Shown here: positions 8,288 to 15,944 of the stretch, one piece after another | How the letters are laid out: every line of letters begins with the position of its first letter | Position numbering within the stretch: position 1 is the stretch's first letter | NCBI GenBank assembly: GCA_023398375.1 | Contig: JAEWSH010000071.1 | Location: 1 to 29,034 of the forward strand | DNA length: 29,034 bases | Direction: 5' to 3' | DNA from: Bacillota bacterium | GTDB taxonomy: Bacteria; Bacillota; Clostridia; Lachnospirales; Lachnospiraceae | The notes under the pieces: generated by a model | Database searches by the model: none | The model's input: the letters and a program-made list of their open reading frames with translations, nothing else | What the model was told of the DNA's origin: nothing | Position numbers and translations under genes: made by a program

Positions 8288-9915
8288 AACCTTTTTATTA
8301 ATTCTTTCTTTATATAAAAACTACGTTCCACCGGCTCGGCCGTCTGCACCTTACCTGCAACGCCGTATTGCCAGGCAACTACCGTCACTTTTACCGGAAA
8401 TTTGCTGCGAGGAGGAATAGGAGTGAATACAATTTGGTCTCCTTCTATCTCGGCCGGACCTTCTTTGATGTAGTAAGAGACCGGCAGTCCGCAATCACTT
8501 GTGGCTTTTAAAGATAGAGACCCGCTTCCTGTTTCCACATCGGGCAGTCCCGGAAACAGTATATGCTGCCTTTCTCCTGCCGTATTCCGGTAGGGGATGC
8601 GGATACTGACTTCCTGAACGGCACTTTTATACCTCCGGTCTCCTGTCTGGCTTGCCAGCAGGCATATATCACCGGTGCGGCGTGGGTTATCCATACCCAT
8701 CCGATAGAAAGATACCTTAAATGTCGTGTCATTTACCTTTTCTACCGGTCCGCAGATGCGACTGATTGTCGGCGTTGCATCTGCGTGTTCGTCAGACAGT
8801 TTCGTTCTCAGGGAATCCGTACATACGGCTTTCAGATGGAAAGTAATTCCATCGGCTTTCGGATTGAAGCGAGGCTGTACACGTACATGCTGTTTCTTGT
8901 CGTATGCCAGCAGACTGCCGCTTTGTTCAAATCCCAGATACTGTTCTTCCTTACCGCGACTTTGCACATACCGTGCTTCAGTCGCTTCTGCCATTTCACG
9001 GTCAAAATACCAGAAAGCGTCATGCACATCGCCTTTATATTGTGAGTAGAAAGCAGCTTTGGCTCGTTTCTTCTGATTGGGATGCCAGCGTTCTGCCAGC
9101 CAGCCTTTGGTCGGGTTTATCGGATTCAGTTTTACTTTACCGTCTTTCGTCACTTCATCCGTCAGTCGCAGGCAGACAGCCTTTTCCAGAAACAGAGCGA
9201 TGTATGCGGCTGTTTCATCTGCCACATCAAAATGTCCCCGTCCTGCATCACACAGAAACGAAATGCAACTTTCAGGATACATCATGCGGAAAGCCAGTGC
9301 CGGATTTACCCGGGCTTCCCACCATTCATATTCTCCTTCAATCATCAGTCCGGGTATCCCGTTGATATTACGGGTACGTCCCCATTCCAGATTCTCACGC
9401 CCGTAGCCGGTCAAGTTCGTACGCGGAGCATCGCCGTGCAGGGAGATGACGGCCAAGGTACGTTCCGCATTCCATGCGGCAAAGTTCCAGGGATAAGTAG
9501 CCATGGCCGAATGGCCTATGGGCACGATAGGGACATTTTTCAGTTCGCTATATCCGCTGACGTCTGCCAAGTCGGCCATCATTTTCTCGAATATCCGTTG
9601 TGTGCCTTTCGATACATCCCATTGCTGGTCGATGCCGGGTGTTATCCATACAAAGCCGATTCCCAGCTTCTGCATCTTCTCGCGGAAAAGGGGATTGTCA
9701 AAAAGAGTTTCTTCGCTCATATTGTGTTGTCCTACAAGAATTGCTTTCACCTGCATACAGTCGGCGGGTATCCACAAGAAAGCCGTAGGATTCCGGTTCG
9801 TTTCGTTGGAGACGAATCCGTCAAGAGTCACAGACCATTGCCACTCTCCTGCCCGCAGGCAGGGAGAGAAGTAAAGCAAGAGGATTATTGAAAAAAGCAG
9901 TCTATATCTATTCAT
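8284..9915 (-). CDS. Secreted alpha/beta-hydrolase, predicted carbohydrate esterase of unrecognised family
   Basis: This 543-residue protein has a signal peptide (about 1-22, ending LRA|GEW). The first half is an alpha/beta-hydrolase: nucleophile elbow GHSAMA with Ser136, a glycine/oxyanion-like VGQHN at 61-65, a probable acid residue in EGEYEW (Glu193 or Glu195), and catalytic His228 in AGRGHFD. The second half (about 250-543) is rich in beta-strand-like segments and includes a WYFDREMA-like stretch and a late YxIKEGPAE Ig-like region. It probably holds one or two accessory domains. I do not recognise a characterised esterase family. It starts the tightly coupled esterase-GH127-serine hydrolase trio and follows a 175-bp hairpin repeat. 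Removing acetyl or methyl esters before arabinosidase action is the likely role, inferred from fold and context only. Confidence 0.75.
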   Translation of the reverse strand: MNRYRLLFSIILLLYFSPCLRAGEWQWSVTLDGFVSNETNRNPTAFLWIPADCMQVKAILVGQHNMSEETLFDNPLFREKMQKLGIGFVWITPGIDQQWDVSKGTQRIFEKMMADLADVSGYSELKNVPIVPIGHSAMATYPWNFAAWNAERTLAVISLHGDAPRTNLTGYGRENLEWGRTRNINGIPGLMIEGEYEWWEARVNPALAFRMMYPESCISFLCDAGRGHFDVADETAAYIALFLEKAVCLRLTDEVTKDGKVKLNPINPTKGWLAERWHPNQKKRAKAAFYSQYKGDVHDAFWYFDREMAEATEARYVQSRGKEEQYLGFEQSGSLLAYDKKQHVRVQPRFNPKADGITFHLKAVCTDSLRTKLSDEHADATPTISRICGPVEKVNDTTFKVSFYRMGMDNPRRTGDICLLASQTGDRRYKSAVQEVSIRIPYRNTAGERQHILFPGLPDVETGSGSLSLKATSDCGLPVSYYIKEGPAEIEGDQIVFTPIPPRSKFPVKVTVVAWQYGVAGKVQTAEPVERSFYIKKELIKRL

Positions 9916-9929
9916 GGTTCTTTGGTTTT

Positions 9930-10104
9930 AGAGCCTGTTCAAATTTTATTCAGCATTATTTTGAGAGTTCTTTCTGAGGATGTTTTTCTGTTTTTATGAG
10001 GAGCATAGCGGGCTATGTGACGAATAAAAAGAGGAAAACAGACCGGAAAGAAGCTTGGGAAGAAGCTGAAGAAATACTTTTTGAAGAAAATTTAAACTGG
10101 CTCT
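9930..10104. repeat. 175-bp terminal-inverted-repeat hairpin element (MITE-like) inside the operon
   Basis: The ends are near-perfect inverted repeats: AGAGCCTGTTCAAATTTT at one end and its complement at the other, with about two mismatches. Inside, further nested complementary tracts surround a CATAGC-CC-GCTATG core, so the whole element can fold into one long hairpin. It encodes nothing. It fills nearly all of the gap between the GH28-like gene and the alpha/beta-hydrolase gene. I recall very similar hairpins scattered through Bacteroides genomes, from memory only. No clear target-site duplication is visible. Confidence 0.7.
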
Positions 10105-10110
10105 TATGGT

Positions 10111-11514
10111 TCACTTTATTTTAATTCCTTTTATAAACTCATTGGTTACTACTCCTTTCAGGTCCTTCATCCGTTCTCCATTGATTACTACATTTTCAAA
10201 CGTCACGTTTTGCACGGTTCGTTCTTTGTCCAGTCCTTGCATCAACGATGGATTCTCTCCTACTCCTGTGTACGTAATGTTCCTGAAAGTAATGCCGTCA
10301 ATGCCGCTTCCCGGCTGTTTATCATATTTCCCGTTGAAGCGTACTTTGACATAGAAAAGCCGTCCTTCCTGAATATTCTCTACCCGGATATCTTCAAAAA
10401 GAACATTACGGACCTGGTTCTTGTCACCGCAATCCACTGTCATGCAACCTTGATAAATCGGGTCATCCTCGTCATGTTCCAGAATGTCGATGTGGCGGAA
10501 AGTCAAATTTTCTATTACTTCTCCCGTAGGTGAATCGGGGTCGCCATGGCCGCCTACATTGATGGGATGTGCCACATCTGCCCAAAGAATGGAGTTCTGC
10601 ACAGTGATGTCGGACGAACCTCCCCACCAGTTCCAGCGGTGATTGTACAGAGCGATGCAGTCGTCCGAATTGCGCATGAAGACATTGTCAATCATCACAC
10701 TGCGGCAGCACATCATGTCAATGCCGTCACTCCAACCCTTGCAACTGAATGATTTCAGGTTTTTGATGGTGATTCCCGTTGAACCGCCTCCGAATACGGT
10801 ATAATGATCAGGGTTCACTACGGTAATTCCATCTATCAGCACATTCTTTGAGTCAGTCACTTCAATGCCCCGTATCGGATGGTCCAAGATGCCTCGTCCG
10901 ATAATCCGGACATTTTCCGCTTTGTCTACCAGAAGTTTCGCTTTGACTACCGCTCCCGGTGCCAGATACACGGTGGTATTACCGGGAATACGGATTTGAT
11001 TATTAGGTAAGTCTTTAGGACGGTGGACTCCCGGACCGAAGTACATGATGCCTTTTGTCTCTTTATCATATTTTTCTGTTTCCAAAGGATTGGCAAAGAG
11101 ATGCAGATTGTGCAACCGGTCGCCATCAAATTCAATAGAGAGATACTGTGGCTTTTCCAAAGTGAAAAGAATGGCGTTTTGTATCTGCTTGTATTCAATA
11201 CCTTTACTCAAAGGGCGTATGGTCACTTCGCGCACGCTGCCATTGTTCTTCTTCACCATTACCTCTACAGCACTTCCCATATCAAATTGTACCATGGAAG
11301 CATTCTGCACGTTGTCCATATCTACCTGTACGTTGTATTCAAACAAGTCTTTCCACTCACCGCCGGGGATGCGTACACGTACCGTGTAGTCGTCATTATG
11401 GGGCATGCCCGGATTTAAACTTTCAGGATATGTCACTAACTGTGCCTGTACTCCTGCGGTAAAGGCCAACAATAACATCACTACTAATTTGCAAATCTGT
11501 TTCATAAGTTCCAT
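10111..11514 (-). CDS. GH28-like right-handed beta-helix glycoside hydrolase (clan GH-N)
   Basis: This 467-residue secreted protein has a signal peptide to about residue 24 (VQA|QL). An Ig-like N-terminal domain (about 26-140) resembles the one preceding GH49 catalytic domains, and a parallel beta-helix follows (about 155-467). Candidate catalytic aspartates are Asp263 in GWSDGID and Asp284-Asp285 in NSDDC. The 21-residue spacing matches GH28 polygalacturonases, and GGHG with His323 matches their GHG motif. The NTD and RIK motifs are not conserved in form, so homogalacturonan may not be the substrate. GH28 (pectic backbones) and GH49 are the alternatives. It is the first gene of the operon and is divergent from a paralogue. 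Met4 is a good alternative start, since the signal peptide then begins MKQICK. Confidence 0.82.
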   Translation of the reverse strand: MELMKQICKLVVMLLLAFTAGVQAQLVTYPESLNPGMPHNDDYTVRVRIPGGEWKDLFEYNVQVDMDNVQNASMVQFDMGSAVEVMVKKNNGSVREVTIRPLSKGIEYKQIQNAILFTLEKPQYLSIEFDGDRLHNLHLFANPLETEKYDKETKGIMYFGPGVHRPKDLPNNQIRIPGNTTVYLAPGAVVKAKLLVDKAENVRIIGRGILDHPIRGIEVTDSKNVLIDGITVVNPDHYTVFGGGSTGITIKNLKSFSCKGWSDGIDMMCCRSVMIDNVFMRNSDDCIALYNHRWNWWGGSSDITVQNSILWADVAHPINVGGHGDPDSPTGEVIENLTFRHIDILEHDEDDPIYQGCMTVDCGDKNQVRNVLFEDIRVENIQEGRLFYVKVRFNGKYDKQPGSGIDGITFRNITYTGVGENPSLMQGLDKERTVQNVTFENVVINGERMKDLKGVVTNEFIKGIKIK

Positions 11515-11631
11515 CGTTTTCTACACAAAATATACGATTGAAAGCCGAAAAGCACTTAATTTGCACAAATTTCATTAGCCCTACTAAGTGAACATCCCGT
11601 AGAAAACGTATTTCTACTTAAAACAACAATA
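11515..11631. promoter_or_regulatory. Divergent control region between the two GH28-like genes
   Basis: These 117 bp must carry the promoters of both genes. GTAGAAA-N5-TTTCTAC forms a perfect 7-bp dyad at 11599-11617, 14 bp before the first ATG of the rightward gene. The ten bases GTAGAAAACG from it recur in opposite orientation at 11515-11524, directly before the leftward gene. The repeated half-site on both sides suggests one regulator controlling both directions. No exact TAnnTTTG box is visible; TATATTTTG, on the leftward gene's strand, comes closest. Confidence 0.5.
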
Positions 11632-13101
11632 ATGCTATTACCAATGAAACTAAGAAAACTAATCCTTATCTCCGGCTTATTGCTCGGATTCGCTCAGACT
11701 ATCGGCGCGCAAAACCAGTTAATCACCTATCCCGCTCCTCAGGAAGCGGAATTGAAGGACGACTTCACCGTCAAGGTGCGCCAACCGGGTGGAAAGTGGC
11801 AAACGATAGCCACCTATCCCGTCAAAGTGGACGAAGTAAAAGAGGCCCGGCACCATGTAAAGCTGGCCTCCATGAGCTATTTCGACTTCGATGGTGAAGT
11901 GGAAGTGTCGGTCACCGCCCATAAGGAAGAGATAGAAACAGCCCGCATACGTCCTCTTTCCTACGGCATCACTCCGCAGGTCAGCCGCAACACGCTTACT
12001 TTCAAGCTGAACTCTCCCCACAACTTGTCGATAGAAGTGAACGGCGACATCTTCCACAACCTGCACCTCTTCGCCAATCCGATAGACCGGAACAATCCTC
12101 TGAAACCGGGTATGAACCCGAAGAAATTAAAAAAGAACCGCAACTTGATTTATTTCGGTCCGGGCATACACCAATTACCGGGCGACACGCTGGATGTACC
12201 TTCAGGCAAAACCGTATACATTTCCGGAGGAGCCATCGTCAGAGGGTGCATACGAGCAAAGAATGCTGAAAATGTAACTATCTTCGGCCGGGGAGAAGTA
12301 CATCCCGAAGGACGTGGAGCAGGAGTCAGCATCATCAACTCCAAAAACATCCGGGTAGAAGGCTTGATTACCACCCAATGCCCCACCGGTGGCTCAGACA
12401 GCGTGACGATACGCAACGTAAAGGCCATCAGCTCCTATGGATGGGGCGACGGGATGAACGTGTTTGCCAGCAACAATGTACTGTTCGATGGCGTATTTTG
12501 CAGAAACTCGGACGACTGTACCACTGTTTATGCCACCTGTATGGGCTTCAAAGGCGGATGCAAGAACATCACCATGCAGAATTCCACCCTCTGGGCGGAC
12601 GTGGCCCATCCCATCTTCATCGGACTGCACGGCGATGCCGAAGGTCAAGAAGTAATGGAGAACCTGAACTATATCAATATCGACATCCTCGACCATAAAG
12701 AAAAGCAGATAGACTATCAAGGCTGTATGGCCATCAACGTAGGAGACAACAACTTGGTCCGCAACGTGCGTTTCGAGAATATCCGCATAGAAGATTTCCG
12801 TCAAGGCCAACTTGTCAACCTACGCATCTTCTTTAACAAGAAATATTGTGCGGCTCCGGGCAGAGGGATTGAGAACGTGCTCTTCAAGGACATCACCTAC
12901 AACGGAGAGAACGCCGAACTGTCCATCATTGCCGGCTACAACGAAGAACGGAAAGTGAAGAACATCCGCTTCGAGAATCTCAGAATCAACGGAGAAGCTA
13001 TTTACGACGACATGCCGGGCAAACCGAAATGGTACAAGATGGGAGACATGGCACGCTTCTTCATCGGCGAACATGTGGAAGGGGTGACATTTACCAAATG
13101 A
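11632..13101 (+). CDS. GH28-like right-handed beta-helix glycoside hydrolase, second paralogue
   Basis: This 489-residue protein is homologous along its whole length to the divergent GH28-like gene. It has a signal peptide (ending about TIGA|QN), an Ig-like N-domain with the shared FHNLHLFANP stretch at 141-150, and a beta-helix from about 172. The candidate catalytic residues are Asp273 in GWGDGM, Asp294-Asp295 in NSDDC (again 21 apart) and His333, here in LHG instead of GHG. The N-domain linker is longer and lysine-rich (KKLKKNRN). The changes around the aspartates suggest a different linkage or subsite preference from its neighbour. Translation more likely starts at Met5 (MKLRK, base 11644), which gives a standard signal peptide. 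Its last 11 bases overlap the end of the convergent pseudogene, but its own C-terminus looks complete. Confidence 0.82.
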   Translation: MLLPMKLRKLILISGLLLGFAQTIGAQNQLITYPAPQEAELKDDFTVKVRQPGGKWQTIATYPVKVDEVKEARHHVKLASMSYFDFDGEVEVSVTAHKEEIETARIRPLSYGITPQVSRNTLTFKLNSPHNLSIEVNGDIFHNLHLFANPIDRNNPLKPGMNPKKLKKNRNLIYFGPGIHQLPGDTLDVPSGKTVYISGGAIVRGCIRAKNAENVTIFGRGEVHPEGRGAGVSIINSKNIRVEGLITTQCPTGGSDSVTIRNVKAISSYGWGDGMNVFASNNVLFDGVFCRNSDDCTTVYATCMGFKGGCKNITMQNSTLWADVAHPIFIGLHGDAEGQEVMENLNYINIDILDHKEKQIDYQGCMAINVGDNNLVRNVRFENIRIEDFRQGQLVNLRIFFNKKYCAAPGRGIENVLFKDITYNGENAELSIIAGYNEERKVKNIRFENLRINGEAIYDDMPGKPKWYKMGDMARFFIGEHVEGVTFTK

Positions 13102-14245
13102 TGTGCTTGTTGAGTGCAGGAAGCAAGGACTCCGTGAAACCATAACGCACTTCGCCGTTGGGATAGGCCAGCCGGTAAAGACGGAAAGCAGGGTCATACC
13201 CCTTTATTGTCAGGTAGCCACTCTGATAAAGTACCGGAATAGGGTCGACAATGTGGTCGGTAGGCGCATCGAACTGTTCATCGGTAGCCGTAAGTCCGTC
13301 CAGGCTCTGCACATCGAAATCCGTGCGTTGCAATATATCAATCAGAAAGGTAGGAGTGCCCGTAGAGAACCAGAAGTTCTTGTACTCCTTTGCATCGAAA
13401 GCGTTGAACAAGCTGAACGGATTATAGATGTCGGCACAATTCTTACTGAAATGATAGCCGTCGTACTGCCGTTTCAAGTGAGCGCAAGCTTCCTCATAAG
13501 TCCCATTGTTTGCCTTGGCCATTCGCTCGATGTCCGGTTTCAAGTCTGTGAGCAATTCTTGCTCGGTGATGCCGCAGAGTGCACTGAAATCATCGTGCAT
13601 GCTGATGTTCTTCAGATTATTCAGTTCGCTGAAGATGCTCAGTTGGCTGAACTTGCTGATGCCGGTGATGAAGAGAAAGCGAAGATACTGCCCCAACCTC
13701 TTGAGGGGGGCTGAAGAACTTCCGCATCTCGTTGCGGAGCTGTTGCTGCAAGGCGGTGTCGGAATTGCTGTCCAACAAGGGGGCATCGTACTCGTCAATC
13801 AGCACGACAACCTGCTTGCCGATCTGCTCGGAAGCTCTCAGAATAATGCCTTGCAGACGCTCGGAAGCGGTCTTTTCCGCTTCATCCTTTCCATAAATCT
13901 TTTCCCACCGGTGCAGGAAGAGATTAAGCTGCCCCGTAAGGTCGGTCAGTTCCATGTATTTTGTTAGGCTGAAATCGATGTGCAACACCAGATAGCTTTC
14001 CCAATCCTTCTCCCAGCGCTCCATAGCCAACCCTCCGAAAAGGTCTTTCTTTCCTTGGAAGTAGGCTTCGAGCGTAGACACGAGAGGCTCTTGCCGAAAC
14101 GGCGGGGACGGCTGAGGAAATAGACCCGGTCGGTATGTGTCAGTCTATAAACCAGTTCCGTCTTGTCTACATACACACAGTCGTTGTTGCGCAACTGTTG
14201 AAAGTTCTGTATTCCTATCGGGTATCTTCTGTAATCTTCTAACAT
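13091..14245 (-). pseudogene. AAA-ATPase-like / PD-(D/E)XK family protein, frameshifted and C-terminally truncated
   Basis: Three overlapping fragments in two frames rebuild one protein of the AAA-ATPase-like family (PF09820). The N-terminus is MLEDYRRYPIGIQNFQQL, the P-loop SRPRRFGKSL sits near residues 45-54, and Walker B VVLIDEYD near 146-153. A one-base loss near 14082-14086, directly after the P-loop, shifts the frame. An extra C in the six-C run at 13705-13710 restores it. The reading ends at a TAA lying inside the 3' coding end of the convergent GH28-like gene. The rebuilt product is about 384 residues against roughly 520 for the family, so the C-terminal nuclease-like domain (PF08011) is gone. 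The indels could be real decay or consensus errors; the truncation is real in either case unless misassembled. Confidence 0.85.
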
Positions 14246-14275
14246 GGCTATGGAGAAAATCAATGGTTATAAAGA

Positions 14276-14309
14276 CAAAGGTAGGAATTTTACTTATTAT
14301 ATTCACAAA
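14276..14309 (-). promoter_or_regulatory. Bacteroidetes-type promoter of the AAA-ATPase-like pseudogene
   Basis: On the coding strand TTTG (14306-14309) is followed after 22 bp by TACCTTTG (14276-14283). This matches the -33 TTTG and -7 TAnnTTTG pattern of the Bacteroides primary sigma factor. The -7 box lies about 30 bp upstream of the ATG at 14245. Confidence 0.6.
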
Positions 14310-14328
14310 CATCTCCCATGTTTCTCAT

Positions 14329-14470
14329 GGCTTTTTCATTTAAGGGAGTTATCGGAAGTTAGAAGGAGTTATCACCCTGCAAGCTTAGGAGTTAAAAGCC
14401 GATAGTTCTGTTGATGTATAGCTATACTATCGGCTTCTAACACCCTTTAACTCCCTTAAATGAAAGAGCC
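14329..14470. repeat. 142-bp nested-palindrome element upstream of the pseudogene (MITE-like)
   Basis: The outer ends are 23-bp inverted repeats with one mismatch, built on CATTTAAGGGAGTTA. Inside lies a second 16-bp stem with one mismatch, built on AGCCGATAGT around a 19-nt loop. One flank carries three copies of the TAACTCC type. It has no coding capacity. The structure is typical of a mobile or multicopy intergenic repeat. I recall similar sequences beside genes of this AAA family in Bacteroides, but that is from memory. Confidence 0.65.
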
Positions 14471-14564
14471 GTATATGTTTCTTCTGTTCACTCCTTATAT
14501 TTAGCAAAGGCTCACTATAGTGAGCCTTTGCTAAATATAAGGAGTGAACAGAAGAAACATATAC
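14471..14564. other. Axis of the palindrome, noncoding junction
   Basis: Two 47-bp mirror halves meet between 14517 and 14518 in CTCACTATAGTGAG. With its flanks AGCAAAGG and CCTTTGCT this makes a potentially very strong hairpin. I see no recombinase gene, telomere-resolvase site or mobile-element end here. The true neighbour of each arm at this point is probably missing from the assembly. Confidence 0.6.
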
Positions 14565-14706
14565 GGCTCTTTCATTTAAGGGAGTTAAAGGGTGTTAGAA
14601 GCCGATAGTATAGCTATACATCAACAGAACTATCGGCTTTTAACTCCTAAGCTTGCAGGGTGATAACTCCTTCTAACTTCCGATAACTCCCTTAAATGAA
14701 AAAGCC
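14565..14706. repeat. 142-bp nested-palindrome element, right-arm copy
   Basis: Mirror of 14329-14470. The outer repeats are at 14565-14587 and 14684-14706 (one mismatch in 23). The inner stem is at 14594-14609 and 14629-14644 (one mismatch in 16), with loop 14610-14628. Confidence 0.65.
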
Positions 14707-14725
14707 ATGAGAAACATGGGAGATG

Positions 14726-14759
14726 TTTGTGAATATAATAAGTAAAATTCCTACCTTTG
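14726..14759 (+). promoter_or_regulatory. Bacteroidetes-type promoter, right-arm copy
   Basis: TTTG at 14726-14729, a 22-bp spacer and TACCTTTG at 14752-14759, about 30 bp before the pseudogene ATG at 14790. Mirror of 14276-14309. Confidence 0.6.
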
Positions 14760-14789
14760 TCTTTATAACCATTGATTTTCTCCATAGCC

Positions 14790-15944
14790 ATGTTAGAAGA
14801 TTACAGAAGATACCCGATAGGAATACAGAACTTTCAACAGTTGCGCAACAACGACTGTGTGTATGTAGACAAGACGGAACTGGTTTATAGACTGACACAT
14901 ACCGACCGGGTCTATTTCCTCAGCCGTCCCCGCCGTTTCGGCAAGAGCCTCTCGTGTCTACGCTCGAAGCCTACTTCCAAGGAAAGAAAGACCTTTTCGG
15001 AGGGTTGGCTATGGAGCGCTGGGAGAAGGATTGGGAAAGCTATCTGGTGTTGCACATCGATTTCAGCCTAACAAAATACATGGAACTGACCGACCTTACG
15101 GGGCAGCTTAATCTCTTCCTGCACCGGTGGGAAAAGATTTATGGAAAGGATGAAGCGGAAAAGACCGCTTCCGAGCGTCTGCAAGGCATTATTCTGAGAG
15201 CTTCCGAGCAGATCGGCAAGCAGGTTGTCGTGCTGATTGACGAGTACGATGCCCCCTTGTTGGACAGCAATTCCGACACCGCCTTGCAGCAACAGCTCCG
15301 CAACGAGATGCGGAAGTTCTTCAGCCCCCCTCAAGAGGTTGGGGCAGTATCTTCGCTTTCTCTTCATCACCGGCATCAGCAAGTTCAGCCAACTGAGCAT
15401 CTTCAGCGAACTGAATAATCTGAAGAACATCAGCATGCACGATGATTTCAGTGCACTCTGCGGCATCACCGAGCAAGAATTGCTCACAGACTTGAAACCG
15501 GACATCGAGCGAATGGCCAAGGCAAACAATGGGACTTATGAGGAAGCTTGCGCTCACTTGAAACGGCAGTACGACGGCTATCATTTCAGTAAGAATTGTG
15601 CCGACATCTATAATCCGTTCAGCTTGTTCAACGCTTTCGATGCAAAGGAGTACAAGAACTTCTGGTTCTCTACGGGCACTCCTACCTTTCTGATTGATAT
15701 ATTGCAACGCACGGATTTCGATGTGCAGAGCCTGGACGGACTTACGGCTACCGATGAACAGTTCGATGCGCCTACCGACCACATTGTCGACCCTATTCCG
15801 GTACTTTATCAGAGTGGCTACCTGACAATAAAGGGGTATGACCCTGCTTTCCGTCTTTACCGGCTGGCCTATCCCAACGGCGAAGTGCGTTATGGTTTCA
15901 CGGAGTCCTTGCTTCCTGCACTCAACAAGCACATCATTTGGTAA
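14790..15944 (+). pseudogene. AAA-ATPase-like / PD-(D/E)XK family pseudogene, right-arm copy
   Basis: Identical to 13091-14245. The start is chosen at 14790 (MLEDYRRY) rather than six codons upstream, because the family conserves the YPIGIQNF start region. The P-loop is followed by the one-base loss at about 14949-14953. The extra C lies in 15325-15330. The whole span is 1155 bp, a multiple of three, so the two indels cancel. It overlaps the 3' end of the convergent GH28-like gene by 11 bp and lacks the C-terminal nuclease-like domain. Confidence 0.85.

Noticed and set aside
9082..9891. 269-codon open frame on the + strand opposite the alpha/beta-hydrolase (and its mirror)
   Set aside because: Antisense shadow: composition rich in His/Ser/Arg with no motif, while the opposite strand encodes a clear hydrolase with a signal peptide.
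13103..13714. 203-codon open frame opposite the AAA-ATPase-like pseudogene
   Set aside because: Shadow frame. The complementary strand carries the recognisable AAA-ATPase-like family sequence.
14471..14564. Insertion-sequence end or site-specific recombination site at the axis
   Set aside because: Any sequence at the centre of a perfect palindrome looks like a dyad. No recombinase gene or independent copy supports it.
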